From Aphelocoma coerulescens (taxonomy: Eukaryota > Chordata > Aves > Passeriformes > Corvidae), in assembly GCF_041296385.1 (NCBI RefSeq), contig NW_027183804.1, positions 1,984,001 to 2,048,000 of the forward strand: DNA of 64,000 nt, in the 5' to 3' direction. Position 1 is the first letter of the stretch, and each line of letters starts with the position of its first letter. The position numbers were made by a program, and so were the translations under genes. Below are positions 21,069-32,456 of this stretch, piece after piece. The notes beneath the pieces are model-generated. The model was not told where the DNA came from, did no database searches, and worked only from the letters and a program-made list of their open reading frames with translations.

Positions 21069-21671
21069 CCCCGCTCGTCTCCGCCGCTCCAAGCCGCTTC
21101 CCCGGCTCCGGCTGCCGCCGCCGCCCGGCCCCGGCGCGGTCCCGCGGGGTCGCCGCTCTTGGCGCAGCTGGAGGGCTCGATCCGAGCCGCGCCCCGCCCG
21201 TCCCTCGCTGCCGCTCTTTCGGTCACACGGAGCGGCCGAGACCCCGCGCTGCTGCCCCGACGCTCCCTCGCTGCAGCTCTTTCAGTCGCTGCGCACCCGC
21301 CACTCCCCGTGCACTTCTTCTAGAATTTATTATTCCATTCTCCTTCTTTTATTCCATTCGCACCTCCCATCCCACGCCCTCCGCTGCGGCTCTTTCAGCG
21401 CCGGGCTCCTCGCTGGTCTCGCGGTGCAGCTCCTTCGGTGCCACGGGCCGGCGGAGACGCCCCTCGGTGTGGCTCTTTGATCGGATTTTCTTATTTTCTC
21501 GCGGTTTTCTCTCGTTCCCAGCTCGCCCGTCCCGCCGAGCGGCTCCTTCAGGGGCCCGGGGCGGCACCGAGCCCTCGGGGCGGCTCCAAAGGGCCCCGCC
21601 CGCCGCCGCTGCCCGAGGCCTCCCCGCTGCTGCCGGGGATCGGACACCGCAGGCGGCCCCGGCCCCTTCCT

Positions 21672-21760
21672 CTTCTTCCTCTTCTTCCACTTCTTCCACT
21701 TCTTCCTCTTCTTCCTCTTCTTCCTCTTCTTCCTCTTCTTCCTGTTCTTCCTCCTCGCTG
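21672..21760 (+). repeat. (TTCCTCTTC)n pyrimidine microsatellite
   Basis: Short pyrimidine repeat with TTCCACTTC variants. The inverted partner (GAGGAAGAA)n is at 38720-38800 and is purer. Confidence 0.85.
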
Positions 21761-21802
21761 CTGCCAGGGTTCAGCCCCCGCCGCCGCCCGGCTCCTTCTG
21801 TC

Positions 21803-21932
21803 CATGATGACAATGCGGATCAAAGGAGACCATGGTGACACTGCGGAACCGCATGGAACCAAGGAGCCATTGTGACACAGTGGGGCCTCATGGAATCAAG
21901 GAGACCATTGTGACCCAGGTGTTGCATGTGAA
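21803..21932 (+). repeat. 38-bp minisatellite family, array 2 (short)
   Basis: Three to four units with ATGGAACCAAGGAGCCATTG and TGTGACAC phrases, starting exactly where the inverted-repeat arm ends. Confidence 0.7.
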
Positions 21933-22246
21933 GGCAAGGAGCCATTGTGCCACTTTGGGCTTCTTCCCTTGAGCTCTGCAGCTGGCTGTCCCAGCCCAGC
22001 GCACCATGTGCCACCTGCTCTCCTCAGGGCTCTGCCTGCACACAGGCCCAGGAGAAGTTTTCCTGTTTGCAAGGAAAGAATGGAAAAGCCTGAGCAGGTT
22101 TCCTAAACAACAAACCCCGCTCAGGAGCCACATGCTCAGTACAGGCTGCCTGGAATGATGGCCCCTTTCTACAAGGGTCAGTGTGAGCAGGAATGATCTC
22201 TGGGAGCAGAATTCTCGGAGTCTTTCCACTGAATTCTCTGTGCCTG

Positions 22247-23192
22247 TGTCTTGGGGTGACTTTAGGATGTGTATCCCCTATGGCTGCTCTATGCCCAGAA
22301 GTGAACTTTGTGCATTTCTGTGCCTTTCAACTGAGCCTGAGAGGGGGGAGAGGAAAAAAAAACCGGACAAACTTCTCAGAGCGTTTGTTCAAGGACACAC
22401 ATACACACTCCTCTGCATCCTGCTTGCAGCAAGGGTGGAGGAAGCAACCTTCTTGCTTTTGAGCCAGTTTTCAGCTCCTTTTCTCTGCAGGGAGATGGAG
22501 AGTTGAACTTTGTTCTCCTGGGACTTTGGGGTTTTTTTTCCCTTCTTCTCTTCTTGACTGTTTCAACATCAGACCACACCAGGAGAATTTTCGCCCGAGG
22601 TGGGGGCCCTGAATGTGGGCCCATGACCCAGCTCCAAGGAGGAGGAGGGAGACTACACCTCCAGAAGTGTTGGGGTTCCTCCCCCCTGCCATGAGGTCAT
22701 GGGAGGGGGGACCCAGGGGTAGAGGCATGGCCTGGGCACGGGGTCTCCCTTCTCCCTGCTCACATGTGCCCTAATCCTGTTCAGCACTGGTTATTTTGTG
22801 TTGCCCTGTGCCAGGAGGGCCCTGCTTGTCCCGGGATTGCTCAGTTCTTTGGCAGTGCCCCGCCCATGTGGCTGGAGAAGAAAGAGCTCTGAAACTTCTC
22901 TCAAGAATCGCTCCCTATTTCTTTCCACGGGCCTCGCTGTCTAGGGATGTTTCAGGAGACCCCACTGAAACACGAAAGTCCTCCCCAGTTATCCCAGGTT
23001 TCTCTCCACAGTGAGAGGTTTGAATATTTAGCATTGTTATCCTTTTCCTGTGTGTTTGTTAAATAAATAGTTTTTATCTCTTTCACTTTCTTCCGAGGAA
23101 AATTCTTTTTTCCCGAACCTGGTGGGGGAGGGCTGGGTGTAACCTGCCTTCTACCAGAGGATATTTTCCTCCAAATTTGTCCAGACCGGCAC
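22247..23192 (+). mobile_element. Solo LTR, same family as 18495-19129
   Basis: Starts TGTCTTGGGGTGAC and ends near CCGGCACA. It includes GAGCCTGAGAGGGGGGAG, TAAATAAATAG and CGAACCTGGTGGGGGAGG in the same order as the other copy, with about 300 additional bases. No flanking coding relics were found, so it is a solo LTR. Confidence 0.65.
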
Positions 23193-23329
23193 AGCCTGTC
23201 CTTTCCCTGGGTCTCTGTTGCAGATGGAAGCTGCTGGTGCCATTCTCAGCATGAAGTCCTCTTTTGATGCAAGCAGATGTTGCCAGCTGTGTTCAGCAGC
23301 TGTTGCTCAATGTTTCTGCAAAGCTTTTG

Positions 23330-23925
23330 TGTTCCTCATGGAACCAAGGAGCCTTTGTGACACTGCAGGGGCTGATGGCATCAAGGAGACAATTGTGACA
23401 GTACAGAACCTCCTAGAAACAAGGCTCCATTGTGACACCGTGGGGAATCATGGAATCAAGGAGCCCATTGTGACACGGCCAGGCCGCATGGAACCAATGG
23501 TCCATTGTTACACTGCAGATTCAAGAAGACCATGGTGACACCACGGAGCATCATGGAACCATAGTCCATTGTGACACAGCGGGGCCTCATGGAAACAAGG
23601 GCACCATTGTGGCAAAGCAGGGCCTAATGGAAGCATGGAGAGCATTGGGACATTGTGGGGAATCATGGAAGCATGGAGAGCATTGTGACACTAAGGAAAC
23701 TCCTGGAACCAAGATGACCACTGGTACATCATGGAACCTCATGGAAGCAAGCCTCCAGGATGACTTTGGAGGGCCTCATGGAGCACAGGATCCATTGTGA
23801 CACAGCAGGACGTGGTGGAACCAAGGAGCCTTTGTGATACTCCAGATCCGCATGGAAGCCAGGGTGCACTGAGACACAGTGAGGCCTTGTTGGAACCAAA
23901 GACACCTCTGCAAAAAGCAGGCTAG
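23330..23925 (+). repeat. 38-bp minisatellite family, array 3
   Basis: About fourteen diverged units of the type CATGGAACCAAGGAGCC...TTGTGACAC. Spacing varies from 35 to 48 bases. It ends just before an LTR. Confidence 0.8.
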
Positions 23926-23930
23926 CTCAT

Positions 23931-24670
23931 TGTCTTGGTTTTAAAAGACAGGTGTCTGCTAAGGAAGGCAGAAGCCTCCCTTGAATTGGCAGATATAACC
24001 CCTTCCCCTCTGAGTTATTATAATTTTGAAATCAAGGGCCTTTAGGCAATGATGTGGGAAATAGGAATAACAGCTCTTTACTATTATTTATATAACCAGT
24101 CAAACAAACAACAACAACTCTGGCAGTAACAGCAAACACAAACCCAGTCCCAGCCTTCTCGGCTGTCAGGCCCTTTCCCCTCGGGTGCAGTTCCGCTCGC
24201 AGCCGGCAGGGGCGCTGGCGGCTCCCGGTGAGCAGGGCAGGTGCGATGGTTCCCCCGCGGCTGCAGGGGGCGCTCCGGAGCGAGCTCGGGGAGCACGCGG
24301 CACCGGTGCCCTGGGATCTGGGAAGGGATGGAACAAAGGCTTCACAAACCCCTGGGCAGCCGATCCCGGTGTCCGGCCGGACCCTCGGGAACAGCAGGCT
24401 GGAACGGCAGGGATGAGCACAAATCCTGGGGGGCAGACGCGATGTATCCAAGCGGGGAACCCCCCCGGAGGCCCAGGCAGGCAGGGCGGGCACGGCTACA
24501 GCGAGCGAAGGCTCAAAGCAGCAGCGGGGCAGGGCAGCCACAGCCCGGCCTCCAGTGGGATAGGGAAGGTGGGCCGGGGGTCCTGGGATCTTTGTCCGTG
24601 GAAAGAAAAAACGGCCGAAAAGAACCAGCAGCTTCTCTCTCCGAGAACGCCGAGAGCAACTGACCCCACA
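23931..24670 (+). mobile_element. Solo LTR inserted at the edge of duplication copy 2
   Basis: Starts TGTCTTGGTTTTAAAAGACA and ends ...GACCCCACA. The opening strongly resembles a common avian LTR family. It joins duplication copy 2 at the point where copy 1 (14831) continues into other sequence, so it marks or created that boundary. Confidence 0.6.
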
Positions 24671-25075
24671 GCCACGTCCATGTCCGTGCTCCCAGCGCTG
24701 CTCCCAGCCCTGATCCGTGGGGATGGGAATGTCCCGCTCCCTTCCCGGGGCAGGCTCACACCTGAGCCAGGTGTGCAGGGCAGGACCTTGCCCTGAGCCC
24801 AAGCCCTGTCCCCCCTGCAGGATCTGCTTCCCATCGGCCTCTTCCTCCTGCGGCCCCAAGCCCAGCTCGGTGCTGAACGAAGGGCGCTGGGCCGGGGTCA
24901 TCCCCCGGCGGGGGCTGCGCACCCCCTCTGCCCCCTCCCCAAATTCCCTCCCGGGGCAGCAGGGGCTGGCTCAGGAGCCCTGTGGGCAGGGAAAAGGGGG
25001 TGACACTGGGATGGGGGGGGTCACACACGCTCTGGGGGGACACACACGGCCTCTTGGGACCCCCTCTCACCTTCT

Positions 25076-25135
25076 CCCACAGTGCCAGGAGGATGAACCC
25101 CAACATGGAGCCCCTGACCCCCGGCAGCATCTTGG
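25076..25135 (-). pseudogene. MHC class II beta transmembrane-exon relic, copy 2
   Basis: Minus strand: KMLPGVRGSMLGFILLALWE then a GTGAGA donor. It is more similar to the class II consensus than copy 1. The surrounding acceptor side has the same arrangement as the 36.8 kb copy. Confidence 0.6.
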
Positions 25136-25484
25136 GGGATGGGGTCTGGTGGCAGCTTTGGGGGTCTTGGGGGAGGCCACACCTGCCCTAAAACCCCCAC
25201 CCAGCCCCAGAGCCAATCTTGGACCTCTCAAAGCCCCCCAAATCTCCTTGCCAGGACTCCCCCAACCACACCCTGCATCATAAATGATCCCAAAAACCAC
25301 CAAAACCCCTTCCCATCTCCCCCAACACCCTCCCAAATTCTCTCCAAGACACACAGCCCTGCCAGCACCCCAAAACTCCCTTGAAGACTGCACAAAAAGC
25401 CCCCCAAACCCCCTCCCAGCACCTCAAATGGCCCCAAGAGGCTCAAAAGCCCAGCCCAGTCCCCTCAGACCCCCTCCCAGCCCC

Positions 25485-25720
25485 CATGGCACTGACCAGG
25501 ACAGGTTGGTGGACAGGAACATCCACAACGCAGAGCAGCTCAGGCACTTCAGCAGCGATTTGGGCACTTTGGGGGGGACACCCTGGATGGGCAGACCCAG
25601 GGAAGGGACTGGGACACACAACTGGAATTCCTGGAGAACAGACGGGCTCAGGTGCACACGTTCTGCCCCCACAACTGTGAGATTGTGGCCCCAATCTGCC
25701 TGGCTTCACAGCCCCACAAC
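25485..25720 (+). pseudogene. MHC class II beta-1 domain (exon 2) relic, copy 2
   Basis: Plus strand: GTDQDRLVDRNIHNAEQLRH then FSSDLGTLGGTPW, and a frame change leading to QVHTFCPHNCEIVAP. These follow bird class II beta-1 landmarks in order (N-terminal strand, DR-IHN-EQ, HF-SD-G, and the helix-end Cys of TFC-HN). There is no intact reading frame across the exon. It lies on the strand opposite to the TM relic 350 bases upstream. Confidence 0.65.
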
Positions 25721-26208
25721 ACTCAGATCCTCCCAAATATTCCCCTGAACCCCAAATTCACCCCCAAATTGCGGGAAAATGGTGCAGCTTTAGATGTCTT
25801 TAAATTTTTATTTTTACCCCAATTTTTGCTGTTTCAATGGGATTAACATAGAAATTACTTAGGCTGCAAAAGACCTCCAAGATCATCCGGGGTGGCTTGA
25901 TACCACCAGAAGAAACAATTGGACAGAGTAGATGAAAATTTTTAGGGCATAAAGTTAAAAAATCAGCTCTTCCCAATGAATTTCCAATGTTGATCTGAGT
26001 CCTGATGGATGTTCCTGCCCCTGCGTTCACCCAGGTGCCTACGGGGATCCAGGAGAACGTGGAGAGCACCAGCCAGGGGTCTTCCCAACCTGGATCACAG
26101 GGAATGTGGGTCATCAGGGCTCTGCCAAACGTGGCTCCTCTGATGGGAGATGGATTTGGAGCAGAGGACAAAGCTCTTCCCGCAGTCGGGGCACTCGCAG
26201 GGCTTCCC

Positions 26209-27116
26209 TTAGTGGTGCCTCCATTGGTGTTGGGTCAAGTGAGAGCTCCTGGAGAAGCTCTTCCCACACTGGGGACACTCGTAGGGCCTCTCCCCGGTGT
26301 GGATGCGCCGGTGGGTGATGAGGGTGGAGTTTTGCTTGAATCCCTTCCTGCAGTCGGGGCAGCGGAAGGGCCTCTCATCCGTGTGAATCCGCTCGTGCAG
26401 GAGGAGATTGGAGCTGCTCTGAAACCTCTTCCCACACTCAGGACACTCGTAGGGCCTCTCCCCAGTGTGGATGCGCCGGTGGCGGATCAGGTTGGAGGTC
26501 CAGCTGAAGCTCTTCCCACATTCCCCACATTCATAGGGCTTCTCCCCAGTGTGGATCCTCTGGTGGTCGATCAGGTAGGAGCTCCACCTGAAGCTCTTCC
26601 CACATTCCCCACACATGTGGGGCTTCTCCCCATTGTGAAGCTGCTCATGAACCACCAGCTCTGGCCTCTGGCTGGATCTCTGGCTGCCTTCCTGGCACAG
26701 GGTGGGTCTTTCCTCCTCAGAGCACCCTGGGCTGCGTTTGCAGCCCCTCATCCTAAGGGATCTCCGGGGCTTTTCCTCCCCGTTGGATTCCTGAGCTGTG
26801 GAGCCGGTCAAAACGGCCTCTTCCACCAGGTTCTGCCGCGGGGATTTGTCCTCCCTGGGCTCCGTCCTCAGCTCCTTGTCTGGGGAGGAAGGACAAGGAG
26901 AGGATGGGATTTGCCTCCGTGCCACAGGGAAGGGGAAGGAGATCCCCCCAGTCCGTCCCCGGCAGGACGGCGTCGGCAGCGGGGTTGTCCTGCAGCCGGG
27001 GGCGATGCTGGGCTGGGAGATGGAGCAGGAGAGAGGGGGAAAGGGGCACTGACTTCCTCCTCACCTGCCTGGGGCTCCCGGGGCATCTTCGTCTTCCTCA
27101 CAGCCTCCTCCTCCAT
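26209..27116 (-). CDS. C2H2 zinc-finger protein B (5 fingers)
   Basis: Predicted nuclear DNA-binding protein; coding sequence complement(join(26209..26879,27065..27116)), 240 residues, with a 185-base GT-AG phase-1 intron. The start is the ATG at 27116 ([18 protein letters not shown]), which is preceded by an exon-like GATTTCCCATTCCCAACC segment. Residues 18-90 form a charged linker with no KRAB or SCAN domain; SELVVHEQ is here [10 protein letters not shown]. Five tandem canonical fingers with TGE(R/K)PY linkers follow to a terminal HQWRHH. Helix positions -1/3/6 read from the sequence are W/Y/D, W/N/R, S/N/L, Q/T/T and R/H/Q. All zinc ligands are present. An in-frame fossil finger follows the stop. 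Confidence 0.8.
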
Positions 27117-27269
27117 CTGGCCAAGGGTTGGGAATGGGAAATCCTGATTTGGGGTGAAACAAGGGTGTTGAGTGTAAGATCCCTCTGCCCAAGTCCATCT
27201 CTAGAAGTCACTGGGCACTGTGTGTCCATAAAAATCTGCTCTGAAAAAGCCTCTCAGGAGTTCCCTGTC

Positions 27270-27710
27270 TCTGGTCTCTCCCCTTTGGTGTTTGGGGGTT
27301 CCCCCCTGTCCCAGCTGCTGGGGGTCCCTCTTTTATTGGGGTCCCCCTCTCTACTTGGTCTCCACCCTCCCCAGGCTGCTGAGAGTCCAGGAATCCAAAA
27401 GCTCCCTGCTTTGGTCTCCCCACTTAGGGATGCTGGGGGTTATGGGGTCCCCAGGTCCCTTCTCCCCTTATTCTCTGCTTCGGGGTGCAGGGGGTCCAAG
27501 GAGTCCCCCCTCCCCTTCTCCCGGCTGTTGAGGGTCCCGCAAATAGTGGTGCTCCCCCCTTTTGGGGCTCCCCACTTTGAGGCCCTGGGGCTCACAGGGG
27601 GTCGCTCCTCCAGACTGCTGGGGCTCCCCTGGTCCCGGTACTGCCCCTCTCTGCTCGTCCCACTCTGGGGGTCCCGAGGTTCCCCCTCCGGCTCTCCCAA
27701 GGGGTCCCGC
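27270..27710 (-). repeat. G-rich minisatellite upstream of gene B
   Basis: Units of about 55 bases with CTGCTGGGGGTCCC and CAGCCTGGGGAG variants. It is homologous to the inverted 42520-42920. Confidence 0.55.
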
Positions 27711-28029
27711 AGCCCCCTGGCTCCGGGCTGGAGGTGGCCGTGACTGACTCGGGCAGACCCAACCCCCACCACGGGCCGTACCCCACATCCCCCTGCCCGC
27801 AGCCAGGGCTCTGCTGGCACCGCCACCGGGACCCCCAGAAACACCTCCTGGGGACCCCCAATGTCCTCACAAGGGGCATTTTCTGCTCAGCTTTGGAGTT
27901 CTTCATTCTCCAAACATCCCCCCCAAAAAAACACAACCCAGGGAACCCCCCCGGGATATCTGGGCTGAGCTCCCCCTCCCCGGGCACCTGTGGGATGGGG
28001 GGCGATGATCCCACGGGTGGGGGGAGGGA

Positions 28030-30075
28030 GCGCTCAACCTCATGTGGGGAGTGACTGGGTCTGAACTGGGGGCAACTGGGTTCAACTGGAACCACACTGG
28101 GAGATAATGGGAGCAGCTGTGCCCATGCTGGGGTCATACTGGGATCCTAATGGAACTGACTGGGATGATACTGGGAGTGTCTGAGGATGACTGCGACCAT
28201 ACTGGAATCAGACTGGGAGGGACTGGAAAGGTGCTGGACATGACTGGAACCATACTGGAGGTGACTGGGAGCAACAGAGACCGTGCTGAGAGCAAATGGG
28301 TTTGTATTTGGAGTAACTGGGAGTGACTGGATTCATACTGGGAGCAACTGGGCCCACACTGGGAGTGACAGGGAGTCACTCTGGGCATGACTGGAATAAT
28401 ACTGGGAGTATCTGGGAGTGACTGGGGTCATACTGGGAGTGACTGTAACCATGCTGGGGGTGACTGGGATCATACTGGCATTGAGAGGGAGCAGTTGGGA
28501 TCACATTTGGGGACACTGGGACCATACTGGAAGTGACTGGACCATACTGGAAGTAACTACGGGTCCTACTGGGGCCATACTGGGAGGCACTGGAATTACA
28601 GCAGGTGTGAATGGAACCATGCTGGGGGTTGCTGGGAGCTGCTGGGCCCATGTTGGGAGGAAAATGTGGACACATTGGGAGCAACTGGGATCAACTGGAA
28701 GGTACTGGAACCATGCTGAGGGCACTGAGACCACAACTGAGGCCACAACTGGGGCCACAGCTGGGATCATACTGGGAGCAACTGGGACCATACTTTGGGA
28801 AACTGACAGAAACTGGGATCATGCTAGAGGACCCTGGAAGTAACTGGGAAAGACTGGGATCATTCTGCGGTAACTGGAACCTTACTGGGGCAACTGGGAG
28901 TGCCTGGCAATGACTACAAACATGCTGAGGGCAACTGGGATATACTGGGAGTGTCTGTAACCATACTGGGGGTGACTGGAATCACACTGGGAACAGCTGG
29001 GATCATGCTGGGGGGAAATGAGACCATGCTGGGGGCACCTGGGAGCAACTGGATCTATGCTGGGGGAAACTGGGCATGACTGGGACTATTCTAGGGGCAA
29101 CTGGGATCATACTGGGAGGAACTGGGAACAACTGGAACTATGCTGGGGGCAACTGGGATCATACTGGAATCACAGTGGGTCCATGCTGGGGGAGACGGGG
29201 ATCATACTGAGGGTGACTGGAATCATACTGGGATTGACTGGGAGTGGCTGTGAGCAACTGGATTTGTGCTGAATGCAGCTGGGAAGAAATGGGAGTGACT
29301 GGGAGCATGCTGGGGGTGACTGGGATATACTGGGAGAGACAGGGAGTCACGGGGATCATACTGGAGGCTACTGGGCTCATGCTGGCATTGACAGGGAGCA
29401 ACTGGGAACACCCTGGGGGCCACTGGCATCATACTGGGAGTGACGGGGGCCTTGCTGGGATTATAGCGGGTGTCAGTGGGGGTTACAGGGAGCTACCAGG
29501 CCCATGCTGAGAGCCTGCTGGGGATGCACTGGGAGGAACTGGGAATGATAGGATGCATGCTGGTGACAACTGGGATGTACTGGCAGGGGCTGGGATAAAT
29601 CTGGGGGCAACTGATCCCTGCTGAGGTAACTGGGAGTGCCTGGGAATGACCACGAGAATGGTCAGGGCAACTGGGATATACTGGGAGTGTCTGAGACCAT
29701 GTGGGTGCTGACTGGGACCACACTGGGTGTGACTGGGAATGTGCTGGGGGCAACTGGGAGCAATTGTGAGTGACTGGGGCCCTGCTGGGAGAGTCTGGCA
29801 TCATACTGGGAGTGACTGGGACTATGCTGGGGCAACTGGGAGAACTGGGAACACACTGGACAAAAGTGGGAGGAACTGGGAGCAACTGAGACTGTGCTGG
29901 GGGCAAATTGCATCATAATGGGCGGTGACTGGGAGTGACTGGGTTCATACTGGGAGCAACAGGGAGTGAGGGGAAGTGACCAGGATCATACTGGGATCAT
30001 ACTGGGCTCATACTGGGACTGATGAGGAAACTGGAACCACTCGGGGAGGGAACTGGGCTCATACTGGGAGCAGCC
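28030..30075 (+). repeat. 2-kb ACTGGG minisatellite
   Basis: About two kilobases composed of short units ACTGGGA(N)3-6, for example ACTGGGATCATACTGGGAGTG, with a 10-11-base short period and a loose 30-40-base higher period. A further diverged block is at 36975-37195 (and 63940 onward). The minus-strand frames (Gln/Pro/Ser-rich) are artefacts. Confidence 0.9.
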
Positions 30076-30196
30076 CTTCCCGGCCCCGGGACCCCCGAGC
30101 CCCTTTCCCAGCCCCGGGACCCCCGAGCCCCTTTCCCAGCCCCGGGACCCCCGAGCCCCTTTCCCGGCCCCGGGACCCCCGAGCCCACTTCCCGGC
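30076..30196 (+). repeat. 28-bp GC-rich tandem repeat, about 4 copies
   Basis: Unit contains CCCCGGGACCCCCGAGCCC followed by CTTTCCC. It directly follows the ACTGGG array. Confidence 0.9.
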
Positions 30197-30714
30197 CGTG
30201 CCGCCCCTGCAGCCCCCAGACCCCCCCGCCGCGGTCCCGCCAATCCCAGGGGTCCCCCCTCTCGGGGTCCCCGCTTTGGGCTTCTGGGGCTCTCCTCTCT
30301 CCGGGGTCCCGCTTAGGGAAGCCGCGGCTCTCCCGGGGGTCCCCAAAACCGGTGTCCCCCCGCCCCCCCGGCCCCGCGCCGTCCCCACGGGGCCCCGGCA
30401 GAGCTCGGAGGGCCCGGCCCGGGAAGCCCAACCCCCACCGCGGGGGGACCCGCATCCCCCCGCCCCCGCCGGGGCTCTGCCGCCACCGACACCGGGACCC
30501 CCAAAAACACCGCCCGGGACCCCCCGATATCCGCCCGAGGGGCATCTGCGGCTCGCCTTTGGAGTGCCGCAAGCTCCAAACATCGCGCCGCCCGCCCCGA
30601 CAGAGAGGATGAAACTGCGAGCCCCAAATAGATTTCCTGCGAGCTCCAAATATCCCTCCCCCCTCCAAAAGCACCGCCCGGGATGTTTGGGCCGAGCTCC
30701 CCCTCCCCGGGCAC

Positions 30715-30754
30715 CTGCGGGATGCGGGGCGGGCGATGCTCCCGGCCCGAGCGG
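30715..30754 (-). other. Splice-bounded 40-nt block, copy 3
   Basis: Minus strand: GCATCCGCAG acceptor-like end, 40 bases, then GCAG/GTGCCC. It lies upstream of zinc-finger gene B. A weaker version is present near 27990. Confidence 0.4.
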
Positions 30755-30794
30755 CTGCGGATGCAGAGAGCGCTGCCCGCACGTGGAGCCTCCT

Positions 30795-30932
30795 CCGCCT
30801 GCTCCGCCTCCTCCGCCTGCTCCGCCTCCTCCGCCTGCTCCGCCTCCTCCGCCTGCTCCGCCTCCTCCGCCTGCTCCGCCTCCTCCGCCTGCTCCGCCTC
30901 CTCCGCCTGCTCCGCCTCCTCCTTCTTCCCCC
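30795..30932 (+). repeat. 18-bp CTCCGCCTGCTCCGCCTC repeat, about 7 copies
   Basis: Near-perfect 18-base units just upstream (on the minus-strand gene sense) of the 40-nt block, at the position occupied by pyrimidine-rich tracts in the other copies (18205-18265, 20360-20440). Confidence 0.9.
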
Positions 30933-31507
30933 CGTCCCTCCTCTTCCTCCTCCTCTGTCCCGCCTCCTCCTCCTCCTGCCCTTCCTCCGTCGCTGCGGCC
31001 GCGGCCCGGGAGCTCTCGGGGCAGCGGGGCCGGGCCGGGCCACGATGGGAAAGGGCTGGGTCAGCCCAGGGCGAGCTGGGGCAGCGGAGGTTTGGGGCAA
31101 CAATGGGAAAGGGGTGGGAGAGGGGGGATCCGGGGAGGTGGGACAGCGGGAAAGGGGTTCCACTGGGGTCCCCCAGTTAACCCCAGCACCCCCAAACCCC
31201 GTCCCAGCCCTCCCCGTTCCCTCGCCACCCCCGGCTGAGTGGGGGGCTCAGCCCAGGACCTGTCGCCGTTCGGGGCTCCCCCGAGTGCAGCAAACGGGAG
31301 AGTGCCCCCCGGGTGAAATTTTGGGGTTCGCTCTGCCATCGGCGCTTTAAGATGCCCCGGGAAAGTCGGTGCCCACTATAACTCCCGTTAAAAGGGCAAC
31401 ACCATTCCCGTTGATTCCGGCAGCGGAGCCCCGGGTCGGGGTTTGGGGGTCCCGGGAGGGTTTGGGGGTCCCAGCGAGGTTTGGGGGTACCGGCAGGGTT
31501 TGGGGGT

Positions 31508-31568
31508 ACCTGGGTGGTGCCGATGATGGCGATGGGGACCCCGTGCTGGGGCTGAACATTCGCGAGGG
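31508..31568 (-). pseudogene. FLOT1 exon, third (most diverged) tandem copy
   Basis: The minus strand encodes LANVQPQHGVPIAIIGTTQ before a GTACCC donor. It matches the second half of the exon at 31932-32022 ([18 protein letters not shown]). The first half is not recognisable. Confidence 0.55.
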
Positions 31569-31687
31569 GCTCCTGGGGGGTTTTGTGGGTCCCGGTGGTT
31601 TTGTGGGTTCCCGAGGGGGGTTTTCAGGAGTCCCAAAGTGGGGGTTTGGGTGATCCCGGTGGGAATATTTGTGTGTCCCAAGGCTGT

Positions 31688-31750
31688 TTTGGAGTCCCTG
31701 CCGGTGATGGAGATGGGGACCCTGTGCCAGTTATAAACCTTCTCAAGGGG
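31688..31750 (-). pseudogene. FLOT1 exon, second tandem copy
   Basis: The minus strand encodes [16 protein letters not shown]. It matches the central part of the neighbouring exon; the donor has decayed. It is separated from the other two copies by similar G-rich intron pieces. Confidence 0.55.
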
Positions 31751-31931
31751 GTCCGGGGGGTGTTGGGAGGTCCCGTGGGAATTTTGGTGTCCTGAGAGGG
31801 TTTTGGGGGGTCTGTATGGGGCTTTGCATCCTGGGGAGTTTTTGGAGGGTCCCGGGGATATTTTTGGGGTCCCAGGAAAGGTTGGGGTTCCCCGGGGGGG
31901 TGTTGGGGATTCCCGGGAGGTTTTGGGGTAC

Positions 31932-32160
31932 CTGGGCGATGCCGGTGACAGAGCTGGGGACCCCGTGCCGGGTATGAACCTTCTCGCTGCGCACGGGCAG
32001 CGTCAGCGTGTTCAGGGAGATCCTGGGGGGCCCGGGGGTTCACCCCAAATCCCGGGGGAGCCCAAATGCTGAGGGACCCCCGAACTCCCCTCACCGCTGG
32101 ATCTGCTGCAGGCAGGGGGGCACCAGCACTCGGCCCCCACCCCCCACTCTCACGGGGGGG
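31932..32160 (-). pseudogene. FLOT1: FLOT1 partial gene: two consecutive exons
   Basis: Flotillin-1 is a membrane-raft scaffold protein of the SPFH family, encoded within the MHC region in vertebrates. Two exons are visible on the minus strand: 32160-32095 (66 nt: PPVRVGGGRVLVPPCLQQIQ plus a split Arg codon) and 32022-31932 (91 nt: [20 protein letters not shown] then [10 protein letters not shown]). Both have GT-AG borders and join in frame through the split CG/G codon. They match the N-terminal SPFH region. The preceding exon with the start codon and all later exons are not found in the window, so this appears to be a gene fragment, although a very long intron cannot be excluded. Confidence 0.8.
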
Positions 32161-32224
32161 CTGCAGAAGAAATCTGGGGGGCACAGACGGGTGAATGGGA
32201 GCTGGGGGTCCAGGCTTGGGAGCT

Positions 32225-32456
32225 GAGGGCTGGTGGTTCCAGAGCTGGGTGAGGGGGCTGGGCAGGTCCAGGGCTGGATGCTGAGAGCTGGGGGGATCCA
32301 GGGCTGGATGATGGGAACTGGGGGGATCCAGGGCTGGGTGATGGGAGCTGGGGGGATCCAGGGCTGGGTGATGGGAGCTGGGGGGATCCAGGGCTGGATG
32401 CTGGGAGCTGGGGGGATCCAGGGCTGGGTGCTGGGAGCTGGGGGGATCCAGGTCTG
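32225..32456 (+). repeat. 30-bp minisatellite, about 7-8 copies
   Basis: Unit of 30 bases containing GGGGGGATCCAGGGCTGG and TGATGGGAGCT. It lies immediately upstream of the FLOT1 exons in gene sense. Confidence 0.95.

Larger units (their letters stand above)
19385..21800 (+). repeat. Inverted repeat, left arm
   Basis: Nearly identical in reverse to 38672-40955. It carries an MHC class II beta-like leader exon, a splice-bounded 38-nt block, a 50-bp VNTR (about 3 copies) and a TTCCTC microsatellite at its right end. The spacer between arms is about 17 kb. Confidence 0.9.
24676..27150. repeat. Direct duplication, copy 2
   Basis: Partner of 14831-17345, about 9.85 kb away and in the same orientation. 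The segment 25905-27150 also has an inverted partner at 43050-44500, so this cassette is present three times. Confidence 0.85.

Noticed and set aside
26005..27147. 380-codon plus-strand frame opposite zinc-finger gene B
   Set aside because: Antisense shadow of the finger array; repeated GPLPGVD words are the complement of TGERPY linkers.
29976..31238. 420-codon Pro-rich frame
   Set aside because: Built from the 28-bp and 18-bp GC-rich repeats.
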